A DNA stretch of 23,181 bases, taken from NCBI RefSeq assembly GCF_014201805.1, contig NZ_JACHFK010000024.1, positions 1-23,181 on the forward strand, given 5' to 3'. A program made the translations under genes and the position numbers. Positions 6,172-14,690 of the stretch are shown here, one piece after another. The stretch comes from Deinococcus metalli. GTDB lineage: Bacteria > Deinococcota > Deinococci > Deinococcales > Deinococcaceae. The stretch's first letter is position 1, and the number at the start of each line of letters is the position of its first letter. The notes under the pieces were generated by a model that had not been told where the DNA came from, ran no database searches, and saw only the letters and a list, made by a program, of their open reading frames with translations.

Positions 6172-7029
6172 TTGCAGGTCGAGCCCCAGGGCCAGGGGGC
6201 CCGGCTCCGCTATGCGCTGCTCGGTCAGCCGCAGCTGTGGTGGGGTCTCGCTCGGGCGTCGCGCCTCCCGGCCGCCTTGACGCCAGCGCAACGTCACGCG
6301 TTCCAACGGACGTTCAGCGCCCGCGTGCTGAAGCATCTGGGCGTGCGCCTCGACGTCACCGGGTTGGAACATGCGCAGGGCGGCCCGTACGTAATCGTGG
6401 CGCTGCATGAGGGCATCGCGGATCCACTGTGCCTGCTGCAGCTGCCCCTCCCGATGCGCTTTGTCGCGCGGCGGGAGATCTTCGGCTGGCCCGGCATCGG
6501 CCCGGCGATCACCCGGCTGGGGCATGTGTCGATCAACCCCGAGCATCCGCTGGGCGGCTTCCGTGACCTGTGGCGCAGCGCCAAGCGCATCGTGGGGGGC
6601 GGGGAAAGCCTGGCGGTGTTCCCGCAGGGGGCGATTGCGGGCCTCCAGAGTGACTTTCACCGGGGCGCGTTCGAGGTGGCCCGGCGCGTCCAGGCCCCGA
6701 TCCTCCCCGTGGCCATCTCAGGCACGCACCGCATCTGGGCACACCCGTTTTCTCCCGCCCTGCGCTATGGGCAGCGGGTCAGCCTCACCGTGCTCCCACC
6801 CATCAGCGCGCACGACGTGCAAGGCACCGCATCCGAGGTCCTGCGGATCCAGACCCGCCGGGCCATGAAGGCGGCCGCCCTCGCCCCCGGCGCGGCACCC
6901 GCCCGCCGCTTCGACCCGGATCGGGACGGCTACTGGGACGGCTACCAGCTGGACATCGATCCGGACTTCCCCGACCTGGCGCGGCAGATGGCCGAGCACC
7001 GCGCCGCCCTCCTGGCCCGGTCGGCCTGA
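6172..7029 (+). CDS. PlsC-type lysophospholipid acyltransferase-like protein
   Basis: A 285-residue acyltransferase of the PlsC superfamily, expected to acylate lysophospholipids at the membrane. The catalytic HX4D motif is ALHEGIADPL, the arginine region is FVARREIFG, and the usual FPEG motif reads VFPQGAIAG, with Gln for Glu, a change that could alter acceptor binding. PILPVAISGTHRIW corresponds to block IV. The C-terminal 60 residues (RRFDPDRDGYWDGYQLDIDP) are acidic and aromatic and look like an added tail. The start is uncertain: TTG 6172 has no proper Shine-Dalgarno, while a CTG at 6130 lies 5 nt after GAGG and would add 14 residues. The ABC transporter operon begins 16 bp downstream. 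Confidence 0.8.
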   Translation: MQVEPQGQGARLRYALLGQPQLWWGLARASRLPAALTPAQRHAFQRTFSARVLKHLGVRLDVTGLEHAQGGPYVIVALHEGIADPLCLLQLPLPMRFVARREIFGWPGIGPAITRLGHVSINPEHPLGGFRDLWRSAKRIVGGGESLAVFPQGAIAGLQSDFHRGAFEVARRVQAPILPVAISGTHRIWAHPFSPALRYGQRVSLTVLPPISAHDVQGTASEVLRIQTRRAMKAAALAPGAAPARRFDPDRDGYWDGYQLDIDPDFPDLARQMAEHRAALLARSA

Positions 7030-7045
7030 CCCCTTGAGGAACTCC

Positions 7046-8260
7046 ATGAACAAACTCCCCCTCCTGGCCCTGACCACCGCCCTGCTCACCCTGGACACCA
7101 TGGGCACGGCCCAATCCACCCCCTCGTGGGCGGCCACGCAGAAAGCAGCCCAGAATCAGACCGTGAACTTCTACATGTGGGGCGGCTCCAACGACATCAA
7201 CGCCTACGTGGACACCGTGGTCGCCCCCGCCGCGAAGAAACTCGGCGTGACCCTGCGCCGCGTGCCGGTGTCCGACACCGTACAGGCCGTGAACAAGGTG
7301 CTGGGCGAGAAGCAGGCCGGCAAGAACGCGGGCGGCAGCGTGGACCTGATCTGGATCAACGGCGAGAACTTCAAGACCGCGCAGCAGGCCAAGCTGCTCC
7401 GAACCGGGTGGGCCGAGGCGCTGCCGAACGCGAAGTACGTGAACTGGCAGAGCCCCGCCATCCGTACGGACTTCGGCTTCCCCGTGGACGGTGCAGAGTC
7501 CCCGTGGGGCAGCTCGCAGTGGCAGTACGTGTACGACTCCACGCGCGTGAAGGAGGCCGACCTGCCGCATTCGTTCAGGGCGCTGGCCACCTGGATCCAC
7601 GCGCATCCGGGGCGCTTCACCTTTCCGGCCCCACCGAACTTCTCCGGGAACCGCTTCCTGCGCCAGGCGATGTTCGAACTCGCGGGCGGGCAGGCGCAGT
7701 TCACCGGCGCCTTCAAGCCGGACGTCTGGGCCAAAACGTCGCCACTGCTGTGGTCGTACGTGAACGCTATCCGGCCAGATCTGTGGCGCAACGGGCAGAC
7801 CTTCCCGGCGGACGTGCCGAACCTGTACTCGCTGTTTTCCAACGGCGAGATCGACTTCGCGTTCGTGCAGAACATTGCGGGGATCGCTGCCGAGGTGAAC
7901 AGCGGCGTGCTGCCGAACACGGCGCGGGTGTTCATCTTCGACGCGGGCACCGTGACCGACACGCACTACGTCGCCATTCCCTACAACGCCGCGCACCCAG
8001 ACGCCGCGAAGGTCGTCGCGAACCTGCTGCTCACGCCTGAGCTGCAACTGGCCAAGCTCTCCGGCAAGGTCTGGGGCGACGGCCTGGGCATCGATCCGCA
8101 GCGGGTGAGTCCAGCCTTCCAGGCGCAGGTGAAGGCGGCGCTGAAGGTCGGGCCGTACACCCTCGACCCGGCGCTGCTGGCCAAAAAATCATTTGGCGAT
8201 GTGGCCGCCGAGTACGACCGGAACGTGCAGGACGGCTTCAAGGCCAACGTCCTGAAGTGA
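7046..8260 (+). CDS. ABC transporter substrate-binding protein, YnjB type
   Basis: A 404-residue periplasmic-type binding protein of an import ABC system. The signal peptide is MNKLPLLALTTALLTLDTMG with cleavage after GTA-Q. The mature protein begins with VNFYMWGGSNDINAYVD and contains SVDLIWINGENF, both typical of the YnjB family, which is related to iron, thiamine and spermidine binding proteins; the substrate is not known. Length is normal. The ATG is chosen over an earlier TTG because GAGGA sits 5 nt before it. The stop overlaps the permease start (GTGA), so the gene heads a four-gene operon. Confidence 0.88.
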   Translation: MNKLPLLALTTALLTLDTMGTAQSTPSWAATQKAAQNQTVNFYMWGGSNDINAYVDTVVAPAAKKLGVTLRRVPVSDTVQAVNKVLGEKQAGKNAGGSVDLIWINGENFKTAQQAKLLRTGWAEALPNAKYVNWQSPAIRTDFGFPVDGAESPWGSSQWQYVYDSTRVKEADLPHSFRALATWIHAHPGRFTFPAPPNFSGNRFLRQAMFELAGGQAQFTGAFKPDVWAKTSPLLWSYVNAIRPDLWRNGQTFPADVPNLYSLFSNGEIDFAFVQNIAGIAAEVNSGVLPNTARVFIFDAGTVTDTHYVAIPYNAAHPDAAKVVANLLLTPELQLAKLSGKVWGDGLGIDPQRVSPAFQAQVKAALKVGPYTLDPALLAKKSFGDVAAEYDRNVQDGFKANVLK

Positions 8261-9114
8261 GGCGGTGGCTGCCGCTGCTGCCCGCCCTGCTGATCACCGT
8301 GGGGCTGTTCGGCGGCGGGCTGCTCCTCAGTGTCGTGCAGAGTCTGGGGTATGCGCCCGCGCTGGGGCAGACGGCGCTGAACGTTGACGCCTACCGCGCG
8401 CTGCTGGCGGATCACACCTTCTGGGCGTCTCTGGGCCTGACCGCGTGGGTGGCGACAATCAGCACGGCCCTTGCGGCCGTCTTCGGGACGGGACTGGCGC
8501 TGCTGCTGCACCGCGCCGGGCGGGCGGCCCCAGGCCACGCCGCCCGCCTGCGCTTCCTGGCGGGGCTCACGCTGCCGATTCCCCACCTCGTCGCGGCGAT
8601 CCTCACGCTGCTGCTGCTGTCGCAGAGTGGCCTGCTGTCGCGGCTCACGCTCGCGGCCGGGCTCACGCAGGGCCCGCAGGACTTCCCGGCGCTCCTGTAC
8701 GACCCGCGCGGCGTGGGCATCATCCTCGAACTGGTGTGGAAGGAAACGCCGTTCATCGCCCTGAATGTGCTCGCCGTACTCAGCGGCCTTGATCCCCGCC
8801 TCCAGGACGTGGCCCGGAGCCTGGGGGCGGGCCGGTGGTCACGGTTCACCGGGATCACGCTGCCGCTGGTCCGCCCGGCGCTGCTGTCGTCGGGCGTGCT
8901 GGTCTTCGCGTACACGCTGGCGTCGTTCGAGGTGCCCGCCCTGCTCGGCGCGACCTCCCCGACCACACTACCGGTGCTGGCCTACCGGGCGTTCACGGAT
9001 GCCGACCTGAACGCCCGCGCAACCGCCATGGCCCTGAGCGTGGTCATCGCCCTCCTGGGCGGGCTGCTGGTCTGGGCCTACGTCCGTGCCCAGGCGGCCG
9101 GACGGCTGCGATGA
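8257..9114 (+). CDS. ABC transporter permease (first)
   Basis: A 285-residue integral membrane protein with about six transmembrane helices, starting with LLPALLITVGLFGGGLLLS. The cytoplasmic EAA loop that docks on the ATPase is LQDVARSLGAGRWSRFTGIT followed by LPL. It corresponds to the first half of the fused E. coli YnjC-type permease. The start GTG overlaps the binding protein's stop (GTGA). Its own stop overlaps the ATG of a 26-codon ORF that leads to the second permease. It would form a heterodimeric channel with that second permease. Confidence 0.88.
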   Translation: MRRWLPLLPALLITVGLFGGGLLLSVVQSLGYAPALGQTALNVDAYRALLADHTFWASLGLTAWVATISTALAAVFGTGLALLLHRAGRAAPGHAARLRFLAGLTLPIPHLVAAILTLLLLSQSGLLSRLTLAAGLTQGPQDFPALLYDPRGVGIILELVWKETPFIALNVLAVLSGLDPRLQDVARSLGAGRWSRFTGITLPLVRPALLSSGVLVFAYTLASFEVPALLGATSPTTLPVLAYRAFTDADLNARATAMALSVVIALLGGLLVWAYVRAQAAGRLR

Positions 9115-9191
9115 GCCGGGAGAAGCCTGTCCGATCCGGGAAGCGCCGGGGTGACGACGCGTCTGCCGCCGTGAACGGTTCGCCTCTATGA
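9111..9191 (+). CDS. 26-aa bridging ORF between the two permease genes
   Basis: An ATG overlapping the first permease's stop (ATGA at 9111-9114) opens a basic 26-residue frame (MSREKPVRSGKRRGDD...) whose TGA overlaps the second permease's ATG (ATGA at 9188-9191). The 73-bp gap is thus fully translated in principle, keeping ribosomes coupled through the operon. It may be a true small protein, a coupling device, or the remnant of an older start of the second permease after a frameshift. There is no own Shine-Dalgarno beyond weak purines. Confidence 0.35.
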   Translation: MSREKPVRSGKRRGDDASAAVNGSPL

Positions 9192-9970
9192 CTGCACCCC
9201 GCCGCCCGACCACGCTGGCGCTCGGTCTGGGCGTCTCTGCGCTGCTGCCGCTGGCACTGCTGGGCACGTGGTCGTTCGCAGGCCGGTGGTTTTTCCCGGC
9301 CCCGCTGCCCACCGAGTGGAGCCTGCGGGCGTGGTCGGCCGTGCTCGCGCCCGGCGCGCAGGTCTGGACGGCCCTGTGGGGCAGCGTGTGGGTGGCGACC
9401 GTGGCGGCACTGCTCGGGACGGCCATCGCCCTTCCGGCCGCGCGGGCGCTCGGCGGGTGGCGCGGGGCAGGGCGCGGATGGGTGCAGGCGGCGCTGCTGG
9501 GGCCGCTGGTGCTCCCGGCGTTCGCGTCGGTGATGGGCATCCAGGTGGTGTTCATCCGCCTGGGCCTCGCGGACACCCGGGTGGGCGTGGTGATCGCGCA
9601 CCTGATCCCGGTCGTGCCGTACGCTGTGGTGCTGCTGGGCGGCGTGTTCGCCGGCTACGATCCCCGGCTTGAGGAGGTCGCCCGCACCCTCGGGGCACGT
9701 CCGGCGCAGGTGTGGTGGCGCGTGACCCTTCCCGCCATCCTGCCCGGCGTGCTCGTCACGGGGCTGTTCGCGTTTCTGGTGTCGTGGAGCGAGTACCTGC
9801 TCACACTGATCGTCGGCGGCGCGCAGGTACTGACGCTGCCGCTGCTGCTGTTCAGTGCTGTGCAGGGCGGCGATTACGCGATCACCGCGGTCGTGTCGCT
9901 GCTGTACCTTGCGCCCACGCTGCTGGTCTTTGCGCTGGTGGCCCCGCGCGTGCAGGGCTGGCGCACGTGA
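9188..9970 (+). CDS. ABC transporter permease (second)
   Basis: A 260-residue integral membrane protein, six predicted helices, beginning with ALGLGVSALLPLALLGTWSF. The EAA loop reads LEEVARTLGARPAQVWWRVT followed by LPAILPG, a good match to importer permeases. It partners the first permease and the ATPase encoded downstream. The start ATG overlaps the stop of a 26-codon ORF; no Shine-Dalgarno is visible, so translation probably depends on coupling. The stop overlaps the ATPase start (GTGA). Substrate unknown. Confidence 0.88.
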   Translation: MTAPRRPTTLALGLGVSALLPLALLGTWSFAGRWFFPAPLPTEWSLRAWSAVLAPGAQVWTALWGSVWVATVAALLGTAIALPAARALGGWRGAGRGWVQAALLGPLVLPAFASVMGIQVVFIRLGLADTRVGVVIAHLIPVVPYAVVLLGGVFAGYDPRLEEVARTLGARPAQVWWRVTLPAILPGVLVTGLFAFLVSWSEYLLTLIVGGAQVLTLPLLLFSAVQGGDYAITAVVSLLYLAPTLLVFALVAPRVQGWRT

Positions 9971-11001
9971 CCCGGCTGGAACTGCGCGCCGTGAGGAGGA
10001 CGTATCCAGGCGGGCTGGAGGTGCTGCGCGGTATCGACCTGGATATCCACAGTGGCGAGCGCTTCGTGCTGCTGGGCGCGTCCGGCAGCGGCAAGAGCAC
10101 CCTGCTGCGCGTGATCGCCGGTCTGGACGCGCCGGACGCCGGGGACGTCTACCTAGACGGCCAGTCCATGACCGGAGTGCCTGCCGAACGGCGTGACCTG
10201 GGTCTGGTCTTCCAGCAGCCGCTGCTGTTTCCACACCTGAGCGTCGAGGGCAACCTGCGCTTCGGCCTGCGCCACCGGAAGCTGCCCGAAGTCGAAGTCA
10301 CGGCCCGAGTGGCGGACATGCTTGTGCGGACGGGCCTGGACGGCCTCGGCCCACGCCGCCCGAACCAGTTGTCCGGCGGCCAGGAAGGCCGCGTCGCCCT
10401 GGCCCGCGCGCTGATCACCCGCCCCCGCGCGCTGCTGCTTGACGAGCCGCTGAGTGCCCTGGACGCCCCGCTGCGCCGCGAGCTCCGCGAGTGGATCGTG
10501 ACCCTGCAACGCGCCACGGGCACCACGCTGCTGCTCGTCACCCACGACCAGGAGGAGGCGCTGGCCGTCGCGCAGCGCATCGGGTTCCTGCATGGCGGCC
10601 ACCTCCAGCAGGTCGGCACGCCGCAGGAGATCTACGCGCGGCCGGCGACCGTGGACGTGGCCCGCTTCTTCGGCGCGCTGAATATCGTTCCCGGCCAGCA
10701 GGAGGGCCTGCTGGTCAACACGGTTCTGGGCTGCATCCACGCGGCCCGGCCCGGCCACGGTTCCGTCAGCGTCACCATCCGCCCAGAGGCGTGGCAGCCC
10801 GGTCCGGCGGCGGTGAATACGGTGGAGGGCGTGATCCGTTCCACGACCTTCGGTGGTGCCCACTGGACCTACGTGCTGGACGCCTGTGGACTGCCTCTCG
10901 TGTGGCATGCGCCGACCAGCGTTCACCTCCAGCCGGGCGACCCCCTCACTCTTCACGCGCCTCCGGACGCCTGCTGGCCCGTGGCCACAGACGTCCAATG
11001 A
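9967..11001 (+). CDS. ABC transporter ATPase with TOBE-like C-terminus
   Basis: A 344-residue ATPase energising the importer. Walker A GASGSGKST is at residues 37-45, Q-loop VFQQPLLFPH at 81-90, signature LSGGQ at 135-139, Walker B LLLDEP ending near 161, and switch His193 in VTHDQEEA. The last 110 residues (SVTIRPEAW; GGAHWTYVLDACG) form a TOBE-type accessory domain as in CysA/PotA-like importers, whereas E. coli YnjD is shorter. Starts at a GTG overlapping the permease stop. Its TGA ends directly next to the stop of the convergent TPR gene (0 bp between), leaving no room for a separate terminator. Confidence 0.9.
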   Translation: MTRLELRAVRRTYPGGLEVLRGIDLDIHSGERFVLLGASGSGKSTLLRVIAGLDAPDAGDVYLDGQSMTGVPAERRDLGLVFQQPLLFPHLSVEGNLRFGLRHRKLPEVEVTARVADMLVRTGLDGLGPRRPNQLSGGQEGRVALARALITRPRALLLDEPLSALDAPLRRELREWIVTLQRATGTTLLLVTHDQEEALAVAQRIGFLHGGHLQQVGTPQEIYARPATVDVARFFGALNIVPGQQEGLLVNTVLGCIHAARPGHGSVSVTIRPEAWQPGPAAVNTVEGVIRSTTFGGAHWTYVLDACGLPLVWHAPTSVHLQPGDPLTLHAPPDACWPVATDVQ

Positions 11002-11754
11002 TTACCTGCCGAGTACCCTGAGGCGCTCGCGCACCTGCTTCAGGTCGTACGCCTGCCAGTAGGTGGTCGGGGTGAGGGCGGCCGCCGCCGTCAGCACGCC
11101 GCGCGCTTCGGCCGTCAGGGGGCCGGCGCGCCGCGGCTGGGCCTTCGCGAGCAGCAGCAGGTCGTCAGCGTACGTCAGGCGGTAAAACACCTCGTTCGGT
11201 TCGAGTTCGATGGCACGGCGGTGGTCGTCCCGCATGGCCTGCTCACTTGCCCCGACCGCCAGGGCCACCAGGGAACCGAGCGCGAGCGCCTGGGCGTGCC
11301 AACCGCCCAATCCCATCCACCCGCGCGCCTGCCCCGGATCGAGGGTCACGGCCCGCTCGTACAGCGTGCGGATCTCACGGCCGACCTGGGTGGCCTTCAC
11401 GAGACCCGTTCCAGGCAGTTGCAGCGCCAGCGCGTTGGCAAGTTCCACGTGCGCGTCCGCATTGCGCGGATCGGCGGCCAGCGCGGCGCGGGCCGCCGCC
11501 TCGGAGCGGGCGTACAGGGCGCGCTTGGCCGCGTCGGTGGGTACGAACACTGCCTGCCCGACGTATGAACGTGCCAGCAGGGCCAGCGAAGGCGCGTCGT
11601 TCCGGCCGGTCAGCAGGGTCACGGCCGCGTCCGGCTGACCGCGCAGCAGGGCCACCAGGGCGTCATCCACGGGAGCGGCCGACACCAGCCTCCCACCCAG
11701 CAGGGTGACGAGCAGGAAGACGCGCCGCAGTGGCCGCAGGTCAGGTCGGCGCAT
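11002..11754 (-). CDS. Exported TPR-repeat protein
   Basis: A 250-residue protein with a signal peptide (LRRVFLLVTLLGG, cleavage likely after VSAA) followed by tetratricopeptide-like helical repeats: AAARAALAADPRNADAHVEL near residue 85, YERAVTLDPGQARGWMGLGG near 145, and RRAIELEPNEVFYRLTYAD near 185. TPRs mediate protein-protein contacts; no catalytic motif is seen. The start ATG overlaps the end of the upstream flavin monooxygenase gene by 14 bp and a longer in-frame extension has no coding character. It is the last gene of a coupled minus-strand operon, so it may serve the same export or redox task, but its function is unknown. Confidence 0.75.
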   Translation of the reverse strand: MRRPDLRPLRRVFLLVTLLGGRLVSAAPVDDALVALLRGQPDAAVTLLTGRNDAPSLALLARSYVGQAVFVPTDAAKRALYARSEAAARAALAADPRNADAHVELANALALQLPGTGLVKATQVGREIRTLYERAVTLDPGQARGWMGLGGWHAQALALGSLVALAVGASEQAMRDDHRRAIELEPNEVFYRLTYADDLLLLAKAQPRRAGPLTAEARGVLTAAAALTPTTYWQAYDLKQVRERLRVLGR

Positions 11755-12814
11755 GGGAAGCCTCCAGATGATGGGCGAGGTGACGGACGACCGCCCGCGC
11801 GTCCGGGCCGGCGGCGCGCACCGTGCCGGACGCCACAGTGCGCTGACCAGGGAGGCCCACGAAGTACAGGCCCGGGATCGCCGTGCTGCTCCCGAGGCAC
11901 TGCCGCGGCTCCCCGTCTGGGCCGAGCGCCGGCGGCGGCAGATATGCCCCATTCCAGCCGTACCCGGTCGCGAGGATCACCGTATCGATGGGCTCCACGC
12001 TGCCGTCCGCCCAGCGCACCCCCCCTTGCGTCAGGGCCGTGAACATGGGCCGGAGGTCTGGATTCCCGCGGTGCAGGGCGGCGCGCAGGCCGGGGACAGC
12101 GATGACGGGCTGCGCGTCAGGCACGCGCCCAAAAGCGCCAATGGGCACACGTTCCACACCAGACCATGTGAGCCAGTCGGTGAGGTCATGACCCAGGGGC
12201 CGCTGCGGGAACAGCCGGAGAGGGTGGCGGAACGCGAGCGTCACCCTCGCCACGCGCCCCAGCTCCGCGGCGATCTGTGCGCCGGAGTTGCCCGCGCCCA
12301 CGACCACGATCCGCTGCCCCGCGAAGGGCTCCGGATGGCGGTAGTCGGAGGCGTGCAGCGTCTGCACCCGACTGTGCTCGGCTCCCGGCAGGGACGGCCG
12401 GTGTGGTCGCCGGAAGGTGCCGGTGGCGGCCACCACCGTCCGGGCCGACCACGTCCGACCATCCCGGGAGGTGATGTGAAAGCCGCCGTTCATGGACTGG
12501 ACGCAGGTCACGTCCGCGTCCTGCTCGACCGGCAGGGCCAGCTGCTCCGCGTAGGCGCGCAGGTAGGCGGCCATGGCGTCCCGGGAGGGGTAGTGGTCGG
12601 GCGGGCCAGGAAACGGCAGGCCCGGCAGCCTGGAATGCCGCGCGGGCGTGAACAGCGTCAGGCTGCTGTAGTACACGGGCCACGCCCCGGATGGACTGGA
12701 ATTCGCCTCCAGAACCGTGAAACGCAGGTTGCGGCGCTGCAGCCAGAATGCCGCCGCGAGGCCCGCCGAGCCGCCGCCGATGACCAGCGCATCCAGGGGC
12801 GTACCGTCGTTCAC
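11741..12814 (-). CDS. ArsO/CzcO-like NAD(P)H-dependent flavin monooxygenase
   Basis: A 357-residue FAD- and NAD(P)H-binding protein. The FAD Rossmann motif VIGGGSAGLAAAFWL is at residues 11-25, the second (NADPH) motif VVVGAGNSGAQIA lies near 170, and the C-terminal ATGY plus IPGLYFVGLPGQR match the family. The segment SPSGAW followed by SLTLFTPARHSRLPG closely resembles ArsO and CzcO-type flavoproteins, which are often found in arsenic or metal resistance clusters, although their substrates are poorly defined. The start is a GTG overlapping the upstream reductase stop (GTGA). It lies between a mercuric-reductase-like gene and a TPR gene. Family firm, metal-related role inferred. Confidence 0.82.
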   Translation of the reverse strand: MNDGTPLDALVIGGGSAGLAAAFWLQRRNLRFTVLEANSSPSGAWPVYYSSLTLFTPARHSRLPGLPFPGPPDHYPSRDAMAAYLRAYAEQLALPVEQDADVTCVQSMNGGFHITSRDGRTWSARTVVAATGTFRRPHRPSLPGAEHSRVQTLHASDYRHPEPFAGQRIVVVGAGNSGAQIAAELGRVARVTLAFRHPLRLFPQRPLGHDLTDWLTWSGVERVPIGAFGRVPDAQPVIAVPGLRAALHRGNPDLRPMFTALTQGGVRWADGSVEPIDTVILATGYGWNGAYLPPPALGPDGEPRQCLGSSTAIPGLYFVGLPGQRTVASGTVRAAGPDARAVVRHLAHHLEASHAPT

Positions 12815-14334
12815 ACGCTGGCGTCGGCCCGGCCAGGACGCGCTTTGCCGAAGTGCTCCCCCTCGGTGAACAGCCCCAGGTACGTCTGCCGGGTCGCCTC
12901 CGCGAAGGTCGGGTAGGACACCGGGAGCAGCGCCACCCGCAGGGGATGCACGCCCAGGCGCGGCGACACGCTCAGCCCCTGGATCAACTCGCCGGCGCGG
13001 CTCCCGACGACCTGCGCCCCCACCACCCGCAGACCCACCGGGGAACCGAGCATGCCCCGCAGCGCCACGAGCTTCACGAAACCGGACTCGCCCTCGGTCA
13101 CTGCCCGGTCGAGGTGCAAGAAATCGTAGTCGACGACGGTCACCCGGTCACCGTAGCGCGCCACGGCCTGCGCTTCCGTGAGGCCCCAGTGGGCGATCTC
13201 CGGATCGGTGTAGGTCACCCACGGGATCAGCGCGACCCGCCCAGCCGGTGCGCGCAGGCGCGCGGCGGCGCGGCCGAGCCAGCCCACGCTCCCCAGGCCG
13301 GCCAGCGTGCCGCGCTCGGTCGCGCCGTGCGTGAACATCGGCCCGCCCACCACGTCCCCTGCGCCCCACAGGTACGGGCACGTGATGGACTGCATGGACG
13401 GCGTGACTGTCAGCCCCTGGTCGTTGTAGGCCGCGCCGATCACGTCCAGGCCCAGACCGTGCACGCGGGGCCGCTTGCCGGTGGCCACCAGCAGGTGCGT
13501 GCCGTCCACAGCCACGCCGCCCTGCAGGTGCAGCCGCACGCCGACCTCGGTGGGCTCCACGCGGGTGGCCTGCGCTCCCAGGTGCACCGTGAGGCCCTCG
13601 GCGCGCAGAGCCGTGAGCAGCGCCCGCGACGCCTCGGGCTCGTCCTTGGGGATCAGGCGTTCCGCGGCCTGCACGACCGTAACCCGGCTGCCCAGACGGG
13701 CCATGGCCTGCGAGAGCTCGCCGCCGATGGGGCCGCCCCCCAGGACAATTAGGTGCTCTGGGCGTTCCGGCACGTCGAAGACCGTCTCGTGCGTCAGGAA
13801 GGGAACGTCTCGCAGTCCCTCGAGGTCCGGCACGCTCACCTCGGAGCCCGTCGCGAGCACGAACTCCCCCGCCATGACGGTGCGGGTTCCCTGCGCGTGC
13901 GTGACCTCCAGCACGTGCGGGGACACGAAGGCCGCCTCGCCCGCGATGACGGTGATGCCACGCGCGGCGATGGCCTGCGGGGAATCCACCGGCTCGAAGT
14001 GGTCGATGACCCGGCGCACCTCCGCCCGGACCACGGCCCAGTCCGGCCGGCCGGTGACGTCCAGGCCCAGGGCGGCCGCGCCCCGGGCGGTGTGCACCCG
14101 CTTCGCGAGCGACAGCAGCGCCTTGGACGGCACGCAGCCGGTGAACAGGCACTCCCCGCCGGTGCGGTCGCGTTCCACCAGGATCACGCGCCGGCCCAGC
14201 GAGGCGGCCAGTCCGGCCGCCGTGAGGCCCGCAGAGCCGGCCCCGATCACGACCACGTCGGCCTTGAGCGGGGTGGTGCCGTGGTCGGTCGGTTGGGCCC
14301 AGACGAACGCCGGAGGGGTGGGATCGTGGGTCAT
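12811..14334 (-). CDS. Mercuric-reductase-like FAD-dependent disulfide oxidoreductase
   Basis: A 507-residue class I flavoprotein disulfide reductase. FAD motif VVVIGAGSAGL starts near residue 27, the redox disulfide is GGECLFTGCVPSK (Cys62, Cys67), the NAD(P)H motif is LGGGPIGGE (about 198-206), and the second FAD motif is YLWGAGDVVGGPMFTHGA. The C-terminal dimer region has VSYPTFAEA, with Tyr where lipoamide dehydrogenase has its catalytic His, so it is not a lipoamide enzyme. It has no N-terminal HMA domain and lacks the vicinal C-terminal cysteines of true MerA, so mercuric reduction is uncertain; the natural substrate may be another disulfide or metal-thiolate. Start and stop overlap both neighbours (ATGA, GTGA). 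Confidence 0.82.
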   Translation of the reverse strand: MTHDPTPPAFVWAQPTDHGTTPLKADVVVIGAGSAGLTAAGLAASLGRRVILVERDRTGGECLFTGCVPSKALLSLAKRVHTARGAAALGLDVTGRPDWAVVRAEVRRVIDHFEPVDSPQAIAARGITVIAGEAAFVSPHVLEVTHAQGTRTVMAGEFVLATGSEVSVPDLEGLRDVPFLTHETVFDVPERPEHLIVLGGGPIGGELSQAMARLGSRVTVVQAAERLIPKDEPEASRALLTALRAEGLTVHLGAQATRVEPTEVGVRLHLQGGVAVDGTHLLVATGKRPRVHGLGLDVIGAAYNDQGLTVTPSMQSITCPYLWGAGDVVGGPMFTHGATERGTLAGLGSVGWLGRAAARLRAPAGRVALIPWVTYTDPEIAHWGLTEAQAVARYGDRVTVVDYDFLHLDRAVTEGESGFVKLVALRGMLGSPVGLRVVGAQVVGSRAGELIQGLSVSPRLGVHPLRVALLPVSYPTFAEATRQTYLGLFTEGEHFGKARPGRADASV

Positions 14335-14690
14335 CGTGGTGTTCTCCCTCCATCATCGTTCAAGGTATGTGCCGCCGTGGACATCTGGGCACAGCCCTGA
14401 CGCCACGTGGAGAGGCCACCCAGGACGAGCATGCTGGCCATGAACCCGTAGACCCACAGGGGCAGGTTGTGCCCGGCCACCAGCACGTACAGGTACGCGC
14501 CGATGAACAGCAGACCCGTCGTGAGGGCAGGCAGCAGGGTCGGGCCACCCCGTCGCGCCCGGCGCCACCACCAGGACACGGACAGCGCGAACAGGGGCAT
14601 GCTGCCGAAGTACAGCGCGCCGAACACAGCAGGATTCACGCCGTACTGGGCACTGAGGGTCTGCGAGGTGTGAATCGCCCACGCCAGCAT
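14331..14690 (-). CDS. Small integral membrane protein
   Basis: A 119-residue protein with three predicted membrane helices: AVFGALYFGSMPLFALSVSW, LLPALTTGLLFIGAYLYVLV and LWVYGFMASMLVLGG. A basic loop (WWRRARRGG) follows the first helix. I chose the ATG at 14690 because GGGAGA lies 7-8 nt upstream; a longer frame lacks coding character. The start overlaps the stop of a 15-aa leader ORF (TGATG) and the stop overlaps the flavoprotein start (ATGA), so it is co-translated with the reductase and may anchor it or transport its substrate. No known family recognised. Confidence 0.65.
   Translation of the reverse strand: MLAWAIHTSQTLSAQYGVNPAVFGALYFGSMPLFALSVSWWWRRARRGGPTLLPALTTGLLFIGAYLYVLVAGHNLPLWVYGFMASMLVLGGLSTWRQGCAQMSTAAHTLNDDGGRTPR

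Noticed and set aside
6803..8047. A 414-codon open frame on the minus strand
   Set aside because: Antisense to the YnjB-type binding protein, which has a clear signal peptide, family motifs and Shine-Dalgarno.
11002..11952. Longer TPR protein starting at 11952
   Set aside because: The extra 66 residues are Arg/Ser-rich, antisense in frame to the monooxygenase's own codons, and would put the signal peptide in the middle of the protein.
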